The position numbers and the translations under genes are program-made. 13,574 bases of DNA from Verrucomicrobia bacterium UBA1263 (GTDB lineage Bacteria > Verrucomicrobiota > Verrucomicrobiia > Limisphaerales > UBA1412): assembly GCA_002308515.1 (NCBI GenBank), contig DBVN01000113.1, forward strand, positions 3,455 to 17,028. Reading direction: 5' to 3'. Below the pieces are notes generated by a model that was not told the origin of the DNA, did not search any database, and saw only the letters and a list, made by a program, of their open reading frames with translations. Shown here one piece after another: positions 7,194-13,574 of this stretch. Numbering within the stretch: the first letter of the stretch is position 1; each line of letters opens with the position of its first letter.

Positions 7194-8228
7194 ATGGATA
7201 TCAAAATTCCAGAGCATCTTGTCCAATATTGCCAGAATATAGTCAAGCCTGTGAGCGGCAATCCTTTTCAAATTGAAGAAGAGAATAAGGGTTCAGCTTT
7301 GTCCCCAGAGCGGATCCGCCGGATGCGGGAGGAGATCCTGCGTTTGAAAAAGGAACGCAACGCGGTTTTGCTTGTCCATAACTATCAGGCACCGGAGATC
7401 CAGGATATCGCGGACTATGTCGGAGACTCTCTGGGACTCTCCCGCGAAGCCGCCAAAACCAAGGCCGAGGTCATTTGTTTCTGCGGTGTCAACTTCATGG
7501 GTGAGACCGCCAAAATTCTTAACCCGGAACGCGTTGTCGTGCTGCCGGATACAAGTGCCGGATGCAGTCTGGAGGAGTGCGCTCCCGCCGGGGAACTGGC
7601 CAGGTTCAAAGCCGAACACCCGGAACTCTATGTGGTCAGTTATATCAACTGTTCTTCAGCTGTAAAAGCTTTGTCGGACGTGATTTGCACCAGTGGAAAC
7701 GCGGTCAGGATCGTTTCAAAATGTCCTAAGGACCGCCCGATCCTGTTCACTCCGGATCAAAATCTGGGATCCTGGGTCGCGAAACAAACCGGACGGGAGA
7801 TGATCCTCTGGCCGGGCTGCTGTTACGCTCATGCCTTGTTCACCGCGGAAGCTGTTGATCAGGCCAAAAAAGAACATCCTGAGGCTAAGGTGGTTGCTCA
7901 CCCGGAATGTCTCCAGGAAGTGAAAGATGTCTCGGATGAAGTCTGTTCTACGGAAAAGATGATCTCCTATTGCCGGGAGAATCCCGCGCGTGAGTTTATC
8001 ATTGTGACAGAGGCAAATATGATCCATCGGCTTCAAAAAGAATGTCCGGATAAACTCTTTTTCCCCCTCAGGGTCAGGGGATACCTGCCCGAATGCCGTC
8101 ACATGAAGAAGATCACCTTGCCTAAATTACTGGACACACTGCGGACACTCCAGCCGCGGATCCACCTTTCCAAAGAAATCATGGATCAGGCCAGGACACC
8201 CATCGAACGGATGCTAGAATGGTCATAA
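7194..8228 (+). CDS. nadA: quinolinate synthase NadA
   Basis: 344 residues from ATG 7194. NadA condenses iminoaspartate with dihydroxyacetone phosphate to form quinolinate, the de novo precursor of NAD, using an oxygen-sensitive [4Fe-4S] cluster. The three cluster cysteines are Cys124 (in AGCSLEEC), Cys210 (in PGCCYAH) and Cys301 (in PECRHMKK), spaced much as in the known three-domain enzymes. Other family signatures are VHNYQAPEIQDIADYVGDS (from about residue 61), FCGVNFMGETAKIL (96-109), INCSSAVKA (151-159), AHPEC (235-239) and TEANMIHRL (272-280). The frame is open back to TTG 7158, but ATG 7194 gives the usual N-terminus; no strong Shine-Dalgarno is visible for either. No nadB or nadC lies nearby, so the NAD pathway genes are dispersed or the iminoaspartate comes from another enzyme. 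Confidence 0.95.
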   Translation: MDIKIPEHLVQYCQNIVKPVSGNPFQIEEENKGSALSPERIRRMREEILRLKKERNAVLLVHNYQAPEIQDIADYVGDSLGLSREAAKTKAEVICFCGVNFMGETAKILNPERVVVLPDTSAGCSLEECAPAGELARFKAEHPELYVVSYINCSSAVKALSDVICTSGNAVRIVSKCPKDRPILFTPDQNLGSWVAKQTGREMILWPGCCYAHALFTAEAVDQAKKEHPEAKVVAHPECLQEVKDVSDEVCSTEKMISYCRENPAREFIIVTEANMIHRLQKECPDKLFFPLRVRGYLPECRHMKKITLPKLLDTLRTLQPRIHLSKEIMDQARTPIERMLEWS

Positions 8229-8357
8229 AATATCTGAAATAAATGATTTTTATAAAAAGCTTTTAATCAGAAAAGATTTTTGCTACATATTCCCTGCTTT
8301 GCCGATAAGACGGAAAGTGTGAATTTTGCTGCAACAAAATAAAAGACACAAATCACT
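8229..8357. other. AT-rich intergenic region between nadA and the TPR gene
   Basis: This 129-base gap probably holds the nadA transcript end and the promoter of the exosortase module. A ten-base palindrome AAAAGCTTTT sits at about 8256-8265. A weak stem with ATTTTG at 8323-8328 and CAAAAT at 8335-8340 precedes the TPR start. Neither is GC-rich enough to be called a Rho-independent terminator, and no clear -35/-10 pair or Shine-Dalgarno was found. Confidence 0.3.
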
Positions 8358-10706
8358 ATGAAAAAAATAATATTAATTGCCTTATTGGCTATTGCTCTCG
8401 TCTCTTTAGTAGGAGTCATTTTCCTTGCCTTTGTGAATAAAAGCACCACTCAGTTATTGAGTGAAGCCTCGGTGGCAATGAAAGACGGTGAAAATCAAAA
8501 GGCAATAGAACTTCTGGGAAAAGTGATCAAAAAAGATCGCAACAATGAAGATGCCTATAAGATGCTGGCGGAAATCTCAGAAAAAGATGACGATTTCTAT
8601 TCATCTGCCTACTACTGGTTTGAAGTTGCCGCTCTGGATCCTCTGGATAAATCATTTCTTAACAATGCTTACAGAGCGTCACTCCTGTCCGGGATGAATG
8701 CGTATGTTTATCAGAAATATAAAAACCAGCCGGTGGGTGACAATTTAAGCGATGATATCTTATACCGCATGGCTATGACGGGATTGCGTGTGGGTGACAC
8801 AGAAACCGTTACTCAAATCAAAGAGATTTTGACTGTGCATAATTCCCCTTATAAGGATTTACTTTCATTACAAGAAAAAGTTTTTGTCGAACAAGCGAAT
8901 GTATCAGAAGATCTTAAAAATTTAACGGAACAGGTCCAATCTCCCGGCGTAAAGGATTGTCTCAATGTCATCCTGGCATCTGTAGAGATGTCGAAGGGGA
9001 ATATTGAGAAAGCAAAAGAGTTGCTGAACACGGTAAACGGGGATGATCCTTTCGCGAAGCTGGAGGCTACCATGCTCAAAGGACAATGTGTTTTCTCTGA
9101 GGGAAATATCACAGAAGCACGCAAATACTTTGAAGAAGTGTATCAAAAGCAGAAATCCAATATCCCTCTGCTCCTTTCCTGCCTGGAATTGGCTTATGCA
9201 GATGGTGATAAGGAAGATATTGAACACCTGAAAGGTCATCTGAATGTATCCTCCAAGACGGGTCTGGCGCTGGACTATTACATTCAGGCGCTGCTTGCCA
9301 GTTTGGATGATAATGATAAAGATGCTTTAAAATACATTAAGTTGTCCGGTGCGTTCCAGGAACGCTCAGTGGGACGTATTCTGGAATTCAAGCTGGCCTG
9401 TAATGAAAACGATATCGAAAGCGCGGCTGAGTCTGCTAAGAGCCTTTCCGAGAGAAATCTGCCGCCTAAACTGAAAGAAGCGCTGATACAGCATCTGCAG
9501 ATGATGATCAAAAATGCTGAAGATGCCAAAGATCATGAACACGCTGTTTCTCTGGCCCAGACCCTTTACCGGATAGATTCTAATCAGCCGATCGGTATAG
9601 GATATGAAATGGTCAATGCTGCCACTTCCGGGGATTATACCGGGGCTCTGGTCTGTGCCGACAAACTTCTGGGGATCGATCCCGTCAATATGCCTGCTTT
9701 TGAGACGAAAGCGGTCTCGCTGTTAGGATTGAAGAGATATAAAGACGGCGCGGCATTCGTTCGTGATTTCATGGAAAAGCATCCGACTAATAATCTGGTG
9801 TTGCCCACGGTCTTCCTGGCCCGCTTTGAGGCCGGACAGGGTGATGTCAAAGCGGCTGCTAGGGAATATGAATCTGTGGCAGCGGTGGTTCCCGCGAATA
9901 TCGCGGAAGAAGCGGGTGTGTTCCTGATCAATAACGGCCAGGACTGCGAGAATTTCTTCAAGATTCTGGAAGAAACCAATGATCCCGACAAGAAGATGCT
10001 GGCCATGGGACTGCGTGCCCGTCTGGCAGTGAAGAAAAATAATGCGGAAGAAGCTGTGGATTATTTGAAAAAAGCCATGGAATCTCATCCCGAAAACATA
10101 GGGCTGTATGCCGCGTTGGCTTCTCTTTATTATTCCATTGATAAAAAGGACATGACCCGCAAGGTGCTGGAAGACGGTATCAAGGCGGTCCCGAATTCAA
10201 CAGATCTGAAGATCAGGCTGGCCGCGCTGCTGCTGGAAAGCGATAACAAGGATGATTTCAAACAAGTTGTTGCTACTATGGAACCTGTTTGCACACCGGA
10301 TCAAAAAAACGGTCTTTACTTTGCGATCCTTTCCTCCGCTCAAGCTAAACTGGGGCTCGTAGATGAAGCCATGAAAAGCGCCCTCAAAGGCGATGAGCTG
10401 GGAAGTCCCGGCAACAGTGTTGAGCCTACATATCAGCTGGGTTTGCGCCACATGGAAAGAAGACGTTTTGATGAGGCGATCAAGGTGCTGACCCGCGCGT
10501 TCCAAATGGCGCCGCAGGATGAGCGTGTGGTTGAAGCTCTGTCACAGTCCTTTGAGGAATCTATCAAAGGGGCATCATCACCTTTGATCAAAAAAGCGTT
10601 TGCTGAAGATGCCCTCAGTCTTATGCCGGATAATGAAACAGCCAAGGCCGCGTTGAAAGAGGCTGAAGAAGCTTTGGCTGCCGCCGCTGCCAAGGCCGAG
10701 GAATAG
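8358..10706 (+). CDS. membrane-anchored TPR-repeat protein of the exosortase locus
   Basis: 782 residues. A lysine-led hydrophobic helix at residues 4-26 contains no cysteine, so it looks like an uncleaved signal anchor rather than a lipoprotein signal; the rest would face the periplasm. The body is helical and repetitive. TPR-like units are clear near 35-70, 205-265, 425-475, 490-515, 555-615 and 690-730, with recurring A-x-x-x-L/Y spacing and proline or asparagine at the helix-pair ends. The C-terminus (764-782) is alanine/glutamate rich. Its position 9 bases before the exosortase recalls the TPR protein PrsT of PEP-CTERM loci, although PrsT is a lipoprotein and homology is not shown. A role in assembling exported polysaccharide or protein is inferred. 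GC rises from about 30% at the 5' end to about 52% at the 3' end in sampled lines. Confidence 0.85.
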   Translation: MKKIILIALLAIALVSLVGVIFLAFVNKSTTQLLSEASVAMKDGENQKAIELLGKVIKKDRNNEDAYKMLAEISEKDDDFYSSAYYWFEVAALDPLDKSFLNNAYRASLLSGMNAYVYQKYKNQPVGDNLSDDILYRMAMTGLRVGDTETVTQIKEILTVHNSPYKDLLSLQEKVFVEQANVSEDLKNLTEQVQSPGVKDCLNVILASVEMSKGNIEKAKELLNTVNGDDPFAKLEATMLKGQCVFSEGNITEARKYFEEVYQKQKSNIPLLLSCLELAYADGDKEDIEHLKGHLNVSSKTGLALDYYIQALLASLDDNDKDALKYIKLSGAFQERSVGRILEFKLACNENDIESAAESAKSLSERNLPPKLKEALIQHLQMMIKNAEDAKDHEHAVSLAQTLYRIDSNQPIGIGYEMVNAATSGDYTGALVCADKLLGIDPVNMPAFETKAVSLLGLKRYKDGAAFVRDFMEKHPTNNLVLPTVFLARFEAGQGDVKAAAREYESVAAVVPANIAEEAGVFLINNGQDCENFFKILEETNDPDKKMLAMGLRARLAVKKNNAEEAVDYLKKAMESHPENIGLYAALASLYYSIDKKDMTRKVLEDGIKAVPNSTDLKIRLAALLLESDNKDDFKQVVATMEPVCTPDQKNGLYFAILSSAQAKLGLVDEAMKSALKGDELGSPGNSVEPTYQLGLRHMERRRFDEAIKVLTRAFQMAPQDERVVEALSQSFEESIKGASSPLIKKAFAEDALSLMPDNETAKAALKEAEEALAAAAAKAEE

Positions 10707-10715
10707 TGTGAGCCA

Positions 10716-11570
10716 ATGAACAAGCTCAAAAGTTATTTAAAGAATGTAAAATACACACCGTTTATCCCCGGTCTGATCGTGGTGCTTTCCGCGGCCGTTG
10801 GGATACGGATGAGCTGGATCGCCGCTAATTTTGAATCAGCGGCGGCCTTGTGGATATGGGGCTTGGTGCTGTATCTTCCTTTCTACACTCATGACCTGTC
10901 CAAAGAAAAGTTCTGCACCCGTGATTCCATGGTGGCCGCCTGGATACTGGTGCCGATCAGCATCCTGATACTTTATTTCTGGTATCCGCGCGGCGCGATC
11001 GTTTTGCTTCTGCTGGCAGGTACGCTGTTTTTCGGCAATTTTCGGATGGGCGGTTATGTTCTGGGCAGTCTTCTGGTCTGGTTGATCTTTCTGCCGCATC
11101 TGGATTATTTTCACCATTTTGTCAGCTATCCGATGCGCATCATCGGGGCGAAGTTATCGGTCGGAGTTTTGCAGCTGTGCGGGTTCGATGCTTCTGTGAT
11201 CGATACGGAGGTCAGTATCAATGGCCGCCGGATCGCCATCACCGCCGCCTGCAGCGGCATCCAGCAGCTGGAAGCGATGCTGCTGGTAGGCTGGATCCTG
11301 GCCTACACCATGCAGAAGCAATGGACGGAAAGACTGCTGCACTTTGTTCTGCTGCTGCCCATCATCATCTTTTCAAACATCGTCAGGATCATCCTGACCC
11401 TTTTGGGGATCGTCTATATCGGGGATGTCATCCTTTCGGATTCCGTTCATTCCGGGATGGGATTCGGGATGGTACTGCTCACGGTCATCCTTTTCATAGG
11501 GGCGGGGAAGTTATTCTATGAAAAAAAGGAAAAGCCGGAAACCACGACGGATGCTCAAAAGAAAGACTGA
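10716..11570 (+). CDS. exosortase/archaeosortase family protein
   Basis: 284 residues of mostly membrane helices (roughly eight segments) with a charged cytoplasm-like tail. The exosortase catalytic triad is present: Cys179 in ITAACSGIQQ, Arg224 in SNIVRIILT and His245 in SVHSGMGFG, in the normal order and in family context. Exosortases are inner-membrane cysteine transpeptidases. They process C-terminal PEP-CTERM-like sorting tails after Sec export and act together with polysaccharide production. The residues after the catalytic CSGI are QQ, where many exosortases have an arginine, so it is a variant subtype that I cannot assign. It follows the TPR gene by 9 bases and precedes the EpsI-like fusion by 24 bases, so the three are probably cotranscribed. 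No protein with a recognisable PEP-CTERM tail is encoded in the window. Confidence 0.92.
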   Translation: MNKLKSYLKNVKYTPFIPGLIVVLSAAVGIRMSWIAANFESAAALWIWGLVLYLPFYTHDLSKEKFCTRDSMVAAWILVPISILILYFWYPRGAIVLLLLAGTLFFGNFRMGGYVLGSLLVWLIFLPHLDYFHHFVSYPMRIIGAKLSVGVLQLCGFDASVIDTEVSINGRRIAITAACSGIQQLEAMLLVGWILAYTMQKQWTERLLHFVLLLPIIIFSNIVRIILTLLGIVYIGDVILSDSVHSGMGFGMVLLTVILFIGAGKLFYEKKEKPETTTDAQKKD

Positions 11571-11594
11571 CCTTTTGAACCGGATGACAGGCAA

Positions 11595-12824
11595 ATGAAT
11601 CCACTCTTCAAAAACGCTCTGTTCGCGCTCTCATGGATCCCGCTTTTGATGGAGATGCCGTATGTGCTGAATGTTTGGAAGAACAGTCCCCTGGAGCGCG
11701 GCAGCTGGATCCTGTGGCTGGCGGCTCTTATCTCGCTGGTGGTTTGCGAACTGTGCCGCCGAAAATCTGCGTGGGATGCTTATTACAGGGAACATTATAC
11801 GAATTCTGTATGGTTCGCGGTGCCGGTGGTTTTGGCTTTGGCCGGCTGTGTTTTTTTCAGGATAGGGCCGCATAAGGTCCATGCTTTCTATATTTTGGCC
11901 GCGATCATGCTGATCTTTTCGGCCGCGGGCTGGAGGTTTGGGGTGTCGGTTTTCATGTTCCAGATCCCGACCTGCTTTTTTGTTTTGCTGGGCGCGCCGA
12001 CCGTTGCTTACTGGATCTACAGTTATCTGGGCTATAACATCTCCGGCCGGAATGATTACCTGATCACCAAGCTGATCCTGGGCAGCGGTGTGATGTTTGT
12101 CTGTTGTGTCGGTGCGCTGTTTGGAAAAACTGAGGACAGGCGGGTAAGTAATGAGGCATCGTTGTTTGCCCGGGGAGCCGTGGCTTTGCTGTGGGATCGG
12201 TTAAAGAAACTACAGCCGCGGGGAATAATAGAGGTTCCCAAACCGTTGAATATTCTCTTTGTTTGTGTTGTGATCGGTATTTTTATTTGGGCTCGTGCTT
12301 CCGACAAAATGACCGCGGACGGCGCGGCTATAGAGATGGATTTCTCCCGTCTCCAATCCGCGAGCTGGGTCGGACGTGAGGATCCTGTCACAGAAAGAGA
12401 TATCAATTTCTTCACAGGCTGTACGGAGGTCAGCCGCCGCACTTATTTCAATGATGATTCTTATGTCAATGTCCTGGCGCTGACCGTAAAGGATGTCACC
12501 AATCTGCATCCGATGGATGTTTGTCTGCGGTCGTCCGGGGCGGAGATCCTTTCTCTGGAGCCTGTTTATCTGGATATCAATGGATCGAAAATATCTTTGG
12601 ACGAAGCCAAAGTCCGCAAAGATTCCGACGAATACTATTCTTACGCTATTTATTCCAATGGAGAGATATCCACGGGTAATTTCGCCAAGTTCCGTCTCCT
12701 GCGCCGGGATAAAAAGCTCTGGTTCCACTATCAGATGATGACACCGGCTCAGCCGGACGAGGAAGCGGTGCGCGCCCGGATGGTATCCTTTCTGGAATCT
12801 TTTCTGAAAAAAATACACGATTGA
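11595..12824 (+). CDS. polytopic membrane protein fused to an EpsI-like (DUF3485) domain
   Basis: 409 residues in two parts. Residues 1-235 hold about seven hydrophobic segments (near 5-27, 36-54, 70-90, 95-115, 117-140, 155-177 and 217-234). Residues 236-409 form a soluble, probably periplasmic domain containing VLALTVKDVTNLHPMDVCLR (293-312). The H-P-x-x-x-C element here (His305 to Cys310) matches the H-x-P-x-x-C core of EpsI/DUF3485 proteins, the usual partners of exosortases. The segment AAGWRFGVSVFMFQIPTCFF (110-129) resembles the pre-catalytic helix of exosortases (G-x-x followed by a hydrophobic run and P). However, there is no downstream CSG, NxxR or catalytic His, so the membrane half may be a degenerate exosortase scaffold. 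The EpsI call is fairly secure and the scaffold origin is inference. It ends 9 bases before the RluA gene. Confidence 0.75.
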   Translation: MNPLFKNALFALSWIPLLMEMPYVLNVWKNSPLERGSWILWLAALISLVVCELCRRKSAWDAYYREHYTNSVWFAVPVVLALAGCVFFRIGPHKVHAFYILAAIMLIFSAAGWRFGVSVFMFQIPTCFFVLLGAPTVAYWIYSYLGYNISGRNDYLITKLILGSGVMFVCCVGALFGKTEDRRVSNEASLFARGAVALLWDRLKKLQPRGIIEVPKPLNILFVCVVIGIFIWARASDKMTADGAAIEMDFSRLQSASWVGREDPVTERDINFFTGCTEVSRRTYFNDDSYVNVLALTVKDVTNLHPMDVCLRSSGAEILSLEPVYLDINGSKISLDEAKVRKDSDEYYSYAIYSNGEISTGNFAKFRLLRRDKKLWFHYQMMTPAQPDEEAVRARMVSFLESFLKKIHD

Positions 12825-12827
12825 CCT

Positions 12828-12833
12828 GGGAGG
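12828..12833 (+). promoter_or_regulatory. Shine-Dalgarno-like GGGAGG abutting the RluA-family start
   Basis: GGGAGG ends directly at ATG 12834, which is too close for normal initiation there. A TTG at 12837 (three bases away) or GTG 12870 (after a GAAGAAGAA run) may be the true start. The motif supports a gene start in this short interval but leaves the exact codon open. Confidence 0.4.
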
Positions 12834-13574
12834 ATGTTGAGTTTCCGCAAAGAAGAAGAACTTCTTCGTGTGATTTATGAGGATGATGCTCTGCTGGTGG
12901 TGAATAAGCCGGCCGGGCTTGTCTGCCATCCCACCAAGACGGACTGCCTGAGCAGTCTGGTGGCGCGGCTGCGGATCTACCAGGGCTATTGTCCCTTGCG
13001 GATGGGGCCGGGCGACTGCATCTATAGTCCGGACGGGAGATGCCCCTGGGATGTGGAGGAGACCGACACCGTTCCGCCGGTGAACCTGATCAACCGTCTG
13101 GACCGCGAGACTAGCGGGGTCGTCCTGACCACTAAGAATTACGAAGCCGCCCGTGTGATGGGCAAACTCATGCGGGAGGGAAAGATCAAAAAGACCTACC
13201 AGGCGATCGTCAAAGGGGTGCCCGAACCCGCCGCAGGATTGATAGACCAGCCTCTGGGGGATGATGAGGAGAGCCGGGTCATTGTCAAAGACTGTGTCCG
13301 CCCGGACGGAACACCGGCCCGGACGGCTTACCGGCTGGTGCGCTCCTTTGAGAGGGACGGGGTGACTTACAGTCTGCTGGATGTTTTCCCCGATACCGGG
13401 CGCAAGCACCAGATCCGCATCCATCTGGCCTGGATCGGATGCCCGGTCGTGGGGGATAAGCTCTATGGCGAGGATGAGCGTTACTACCTGGACCTCGTGG
13501 AAGGCCGTCTTACCGAGGAACAGCGCCGGCGGCTGATCCTGCCCTGGCACGCGCTCCATGCCCGCTGTCTCACC
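12834..13574 (+). CDS. RluA-family pseudouridine synthase, 3' partial
   Basis: 247 residues are visible and the frame is still open at the window edge. The protein starts almost directly with the catalytic domain (RVIYEDDALLVVNKPAGLVCHP, residues 12-33, too close to the start for an N-terminal S4 domain). The catalytic motif NRLDRETSGVVL (87-98) has Asp90 as the nucleophile. TGRKHQIRIHLAWIG (about 189-203) and WHALHA (about 238-243) are the later family motifs. These enzymes isomerise uridine to pseudouridine in rRNA or tRNA; which RNA cannot be told from sequence alone. Between the first motif and the catalytic one lies an unusual insert (about 50-85) with Cys53, Cys62 and Cys70. Judging by the position of the LHA motif, only a short C-terminal part is missing. 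The start could be ATG 12834, TTG 12837 or GTG 12870. It follows the EpsI-like gene by 9 bases. Confidence 0.92.
   Translation, partial: MLSFRKEEELLRVIYEDDALLVVNKPAGLVCHPTKTDCLSSLVARLRIYQGYCPLRMGPGDCIYSPDGRCPWDVEETDTVPPVNLINRLDRETSGVVLTTKNYEAARVMGKLMREGKIKKTYQAIVKGVPEPAAGLIDQPLGDDEESRVIVKDCVRPDGTPARTAYRLVRSFERDGVTYSLLDVFPDTGRKHQIRIHLAWIGCPVVGDKLYGEDERYYLDLVEGRLTEEQRRRLILPWHALHARCLT

Noticed and set aside
8248..8280. Possible terminator after nadA (AAAAGCTTTT palindrome)
   Set aside because: The stem is nearly all A-T, the outer GATT/AATC pairing is interrupted by unpaired bases, and no clean U-tract follows.
8358..8440. Lipoprotein signal on the TPR protein, as in PrsT
   Set aside because: There is no cysteine in or just after the hydrophobic helix (residues 4-26), so a lipobox is absent.
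12210..13559. Long - strand open frame of 449 codons
   Set aside because: It is antisense to the EpsI-like and RluA-family genes, both of which show conserved motifs. The frame has no recognisable domain and reflects GC-rich codon bias on the coding strand.

Overview
The window carries ten protein-coding genes on a Gram-negative-type bacterial chromosome of medium GC (roughly 50-60% in most genes, with AT-rich patches). Two genes run off the ends. No rRNA, tRNA, CRISPR array or insertion sequence was recognised. An exosortase with an EpsI-like partner and a large RND/MMPL exporter imply an outer membrane and an exosortase (PEP-CTERM-type) surface-protein or polysaccharide system. The mixture would suit the PVC group (Lentisphaerota, Kiritimatiellota or Verrucomicrobia), but that placement is inference from gene content and is held with low to moderate confidence.

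Left block, + strand (1-1648): a MutT-type Nudix hydrolase (5' end missing), a YhcH/YjgK/YiaL cupin-like protein and a Rossmann/DUF2520 protein. They are closely packed, and the second and third overlap by one base in a TGATG junction, so they are probably one operon. Middle block, - strand (7094 down to 1635): recJ (ssDNA exonuclease), a 901-residue HpnN-like RND/MMPL transporter and fmt (Met-tRNA formyltransferase). The gaps are 3 and 9 bases, so this is a second likely operon. It converges on the left block, with a 14-base overlap between the ends of fmt and the DUF2520 gene.

A roughly 100-base AT-rich divergent region separates recJ from nadA (quinolinate synthase, + strand). It holds a consensus-like -10 box and a repeated TAGCAA / inverted TTGCTA motif that could be an operator.

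Right block, + strand (8358-12824): a membrane-anchored TPR protein, an exosortase with an intact Cys/Arg/His triad, and a seven-helix membrane protein fused to an EpsI-like (DUF3485) domain. The membrane half of this last protein resembles an exosortase scaffold without catalytic residues. This is the most interesting part of the window: a compact exosortase module with an apparent pseudo-exosortase/EpsI fusion and no visible sorting substrate. An RluA-family pseudouridine synthase follows and runs off the 3' edge; it contains an unusual cysteine-containing insert before its catalytic motif.

No gene-free stretch exceeds 300 bases. The longest is the roughly 130-base region between nadA and the TPR gene.
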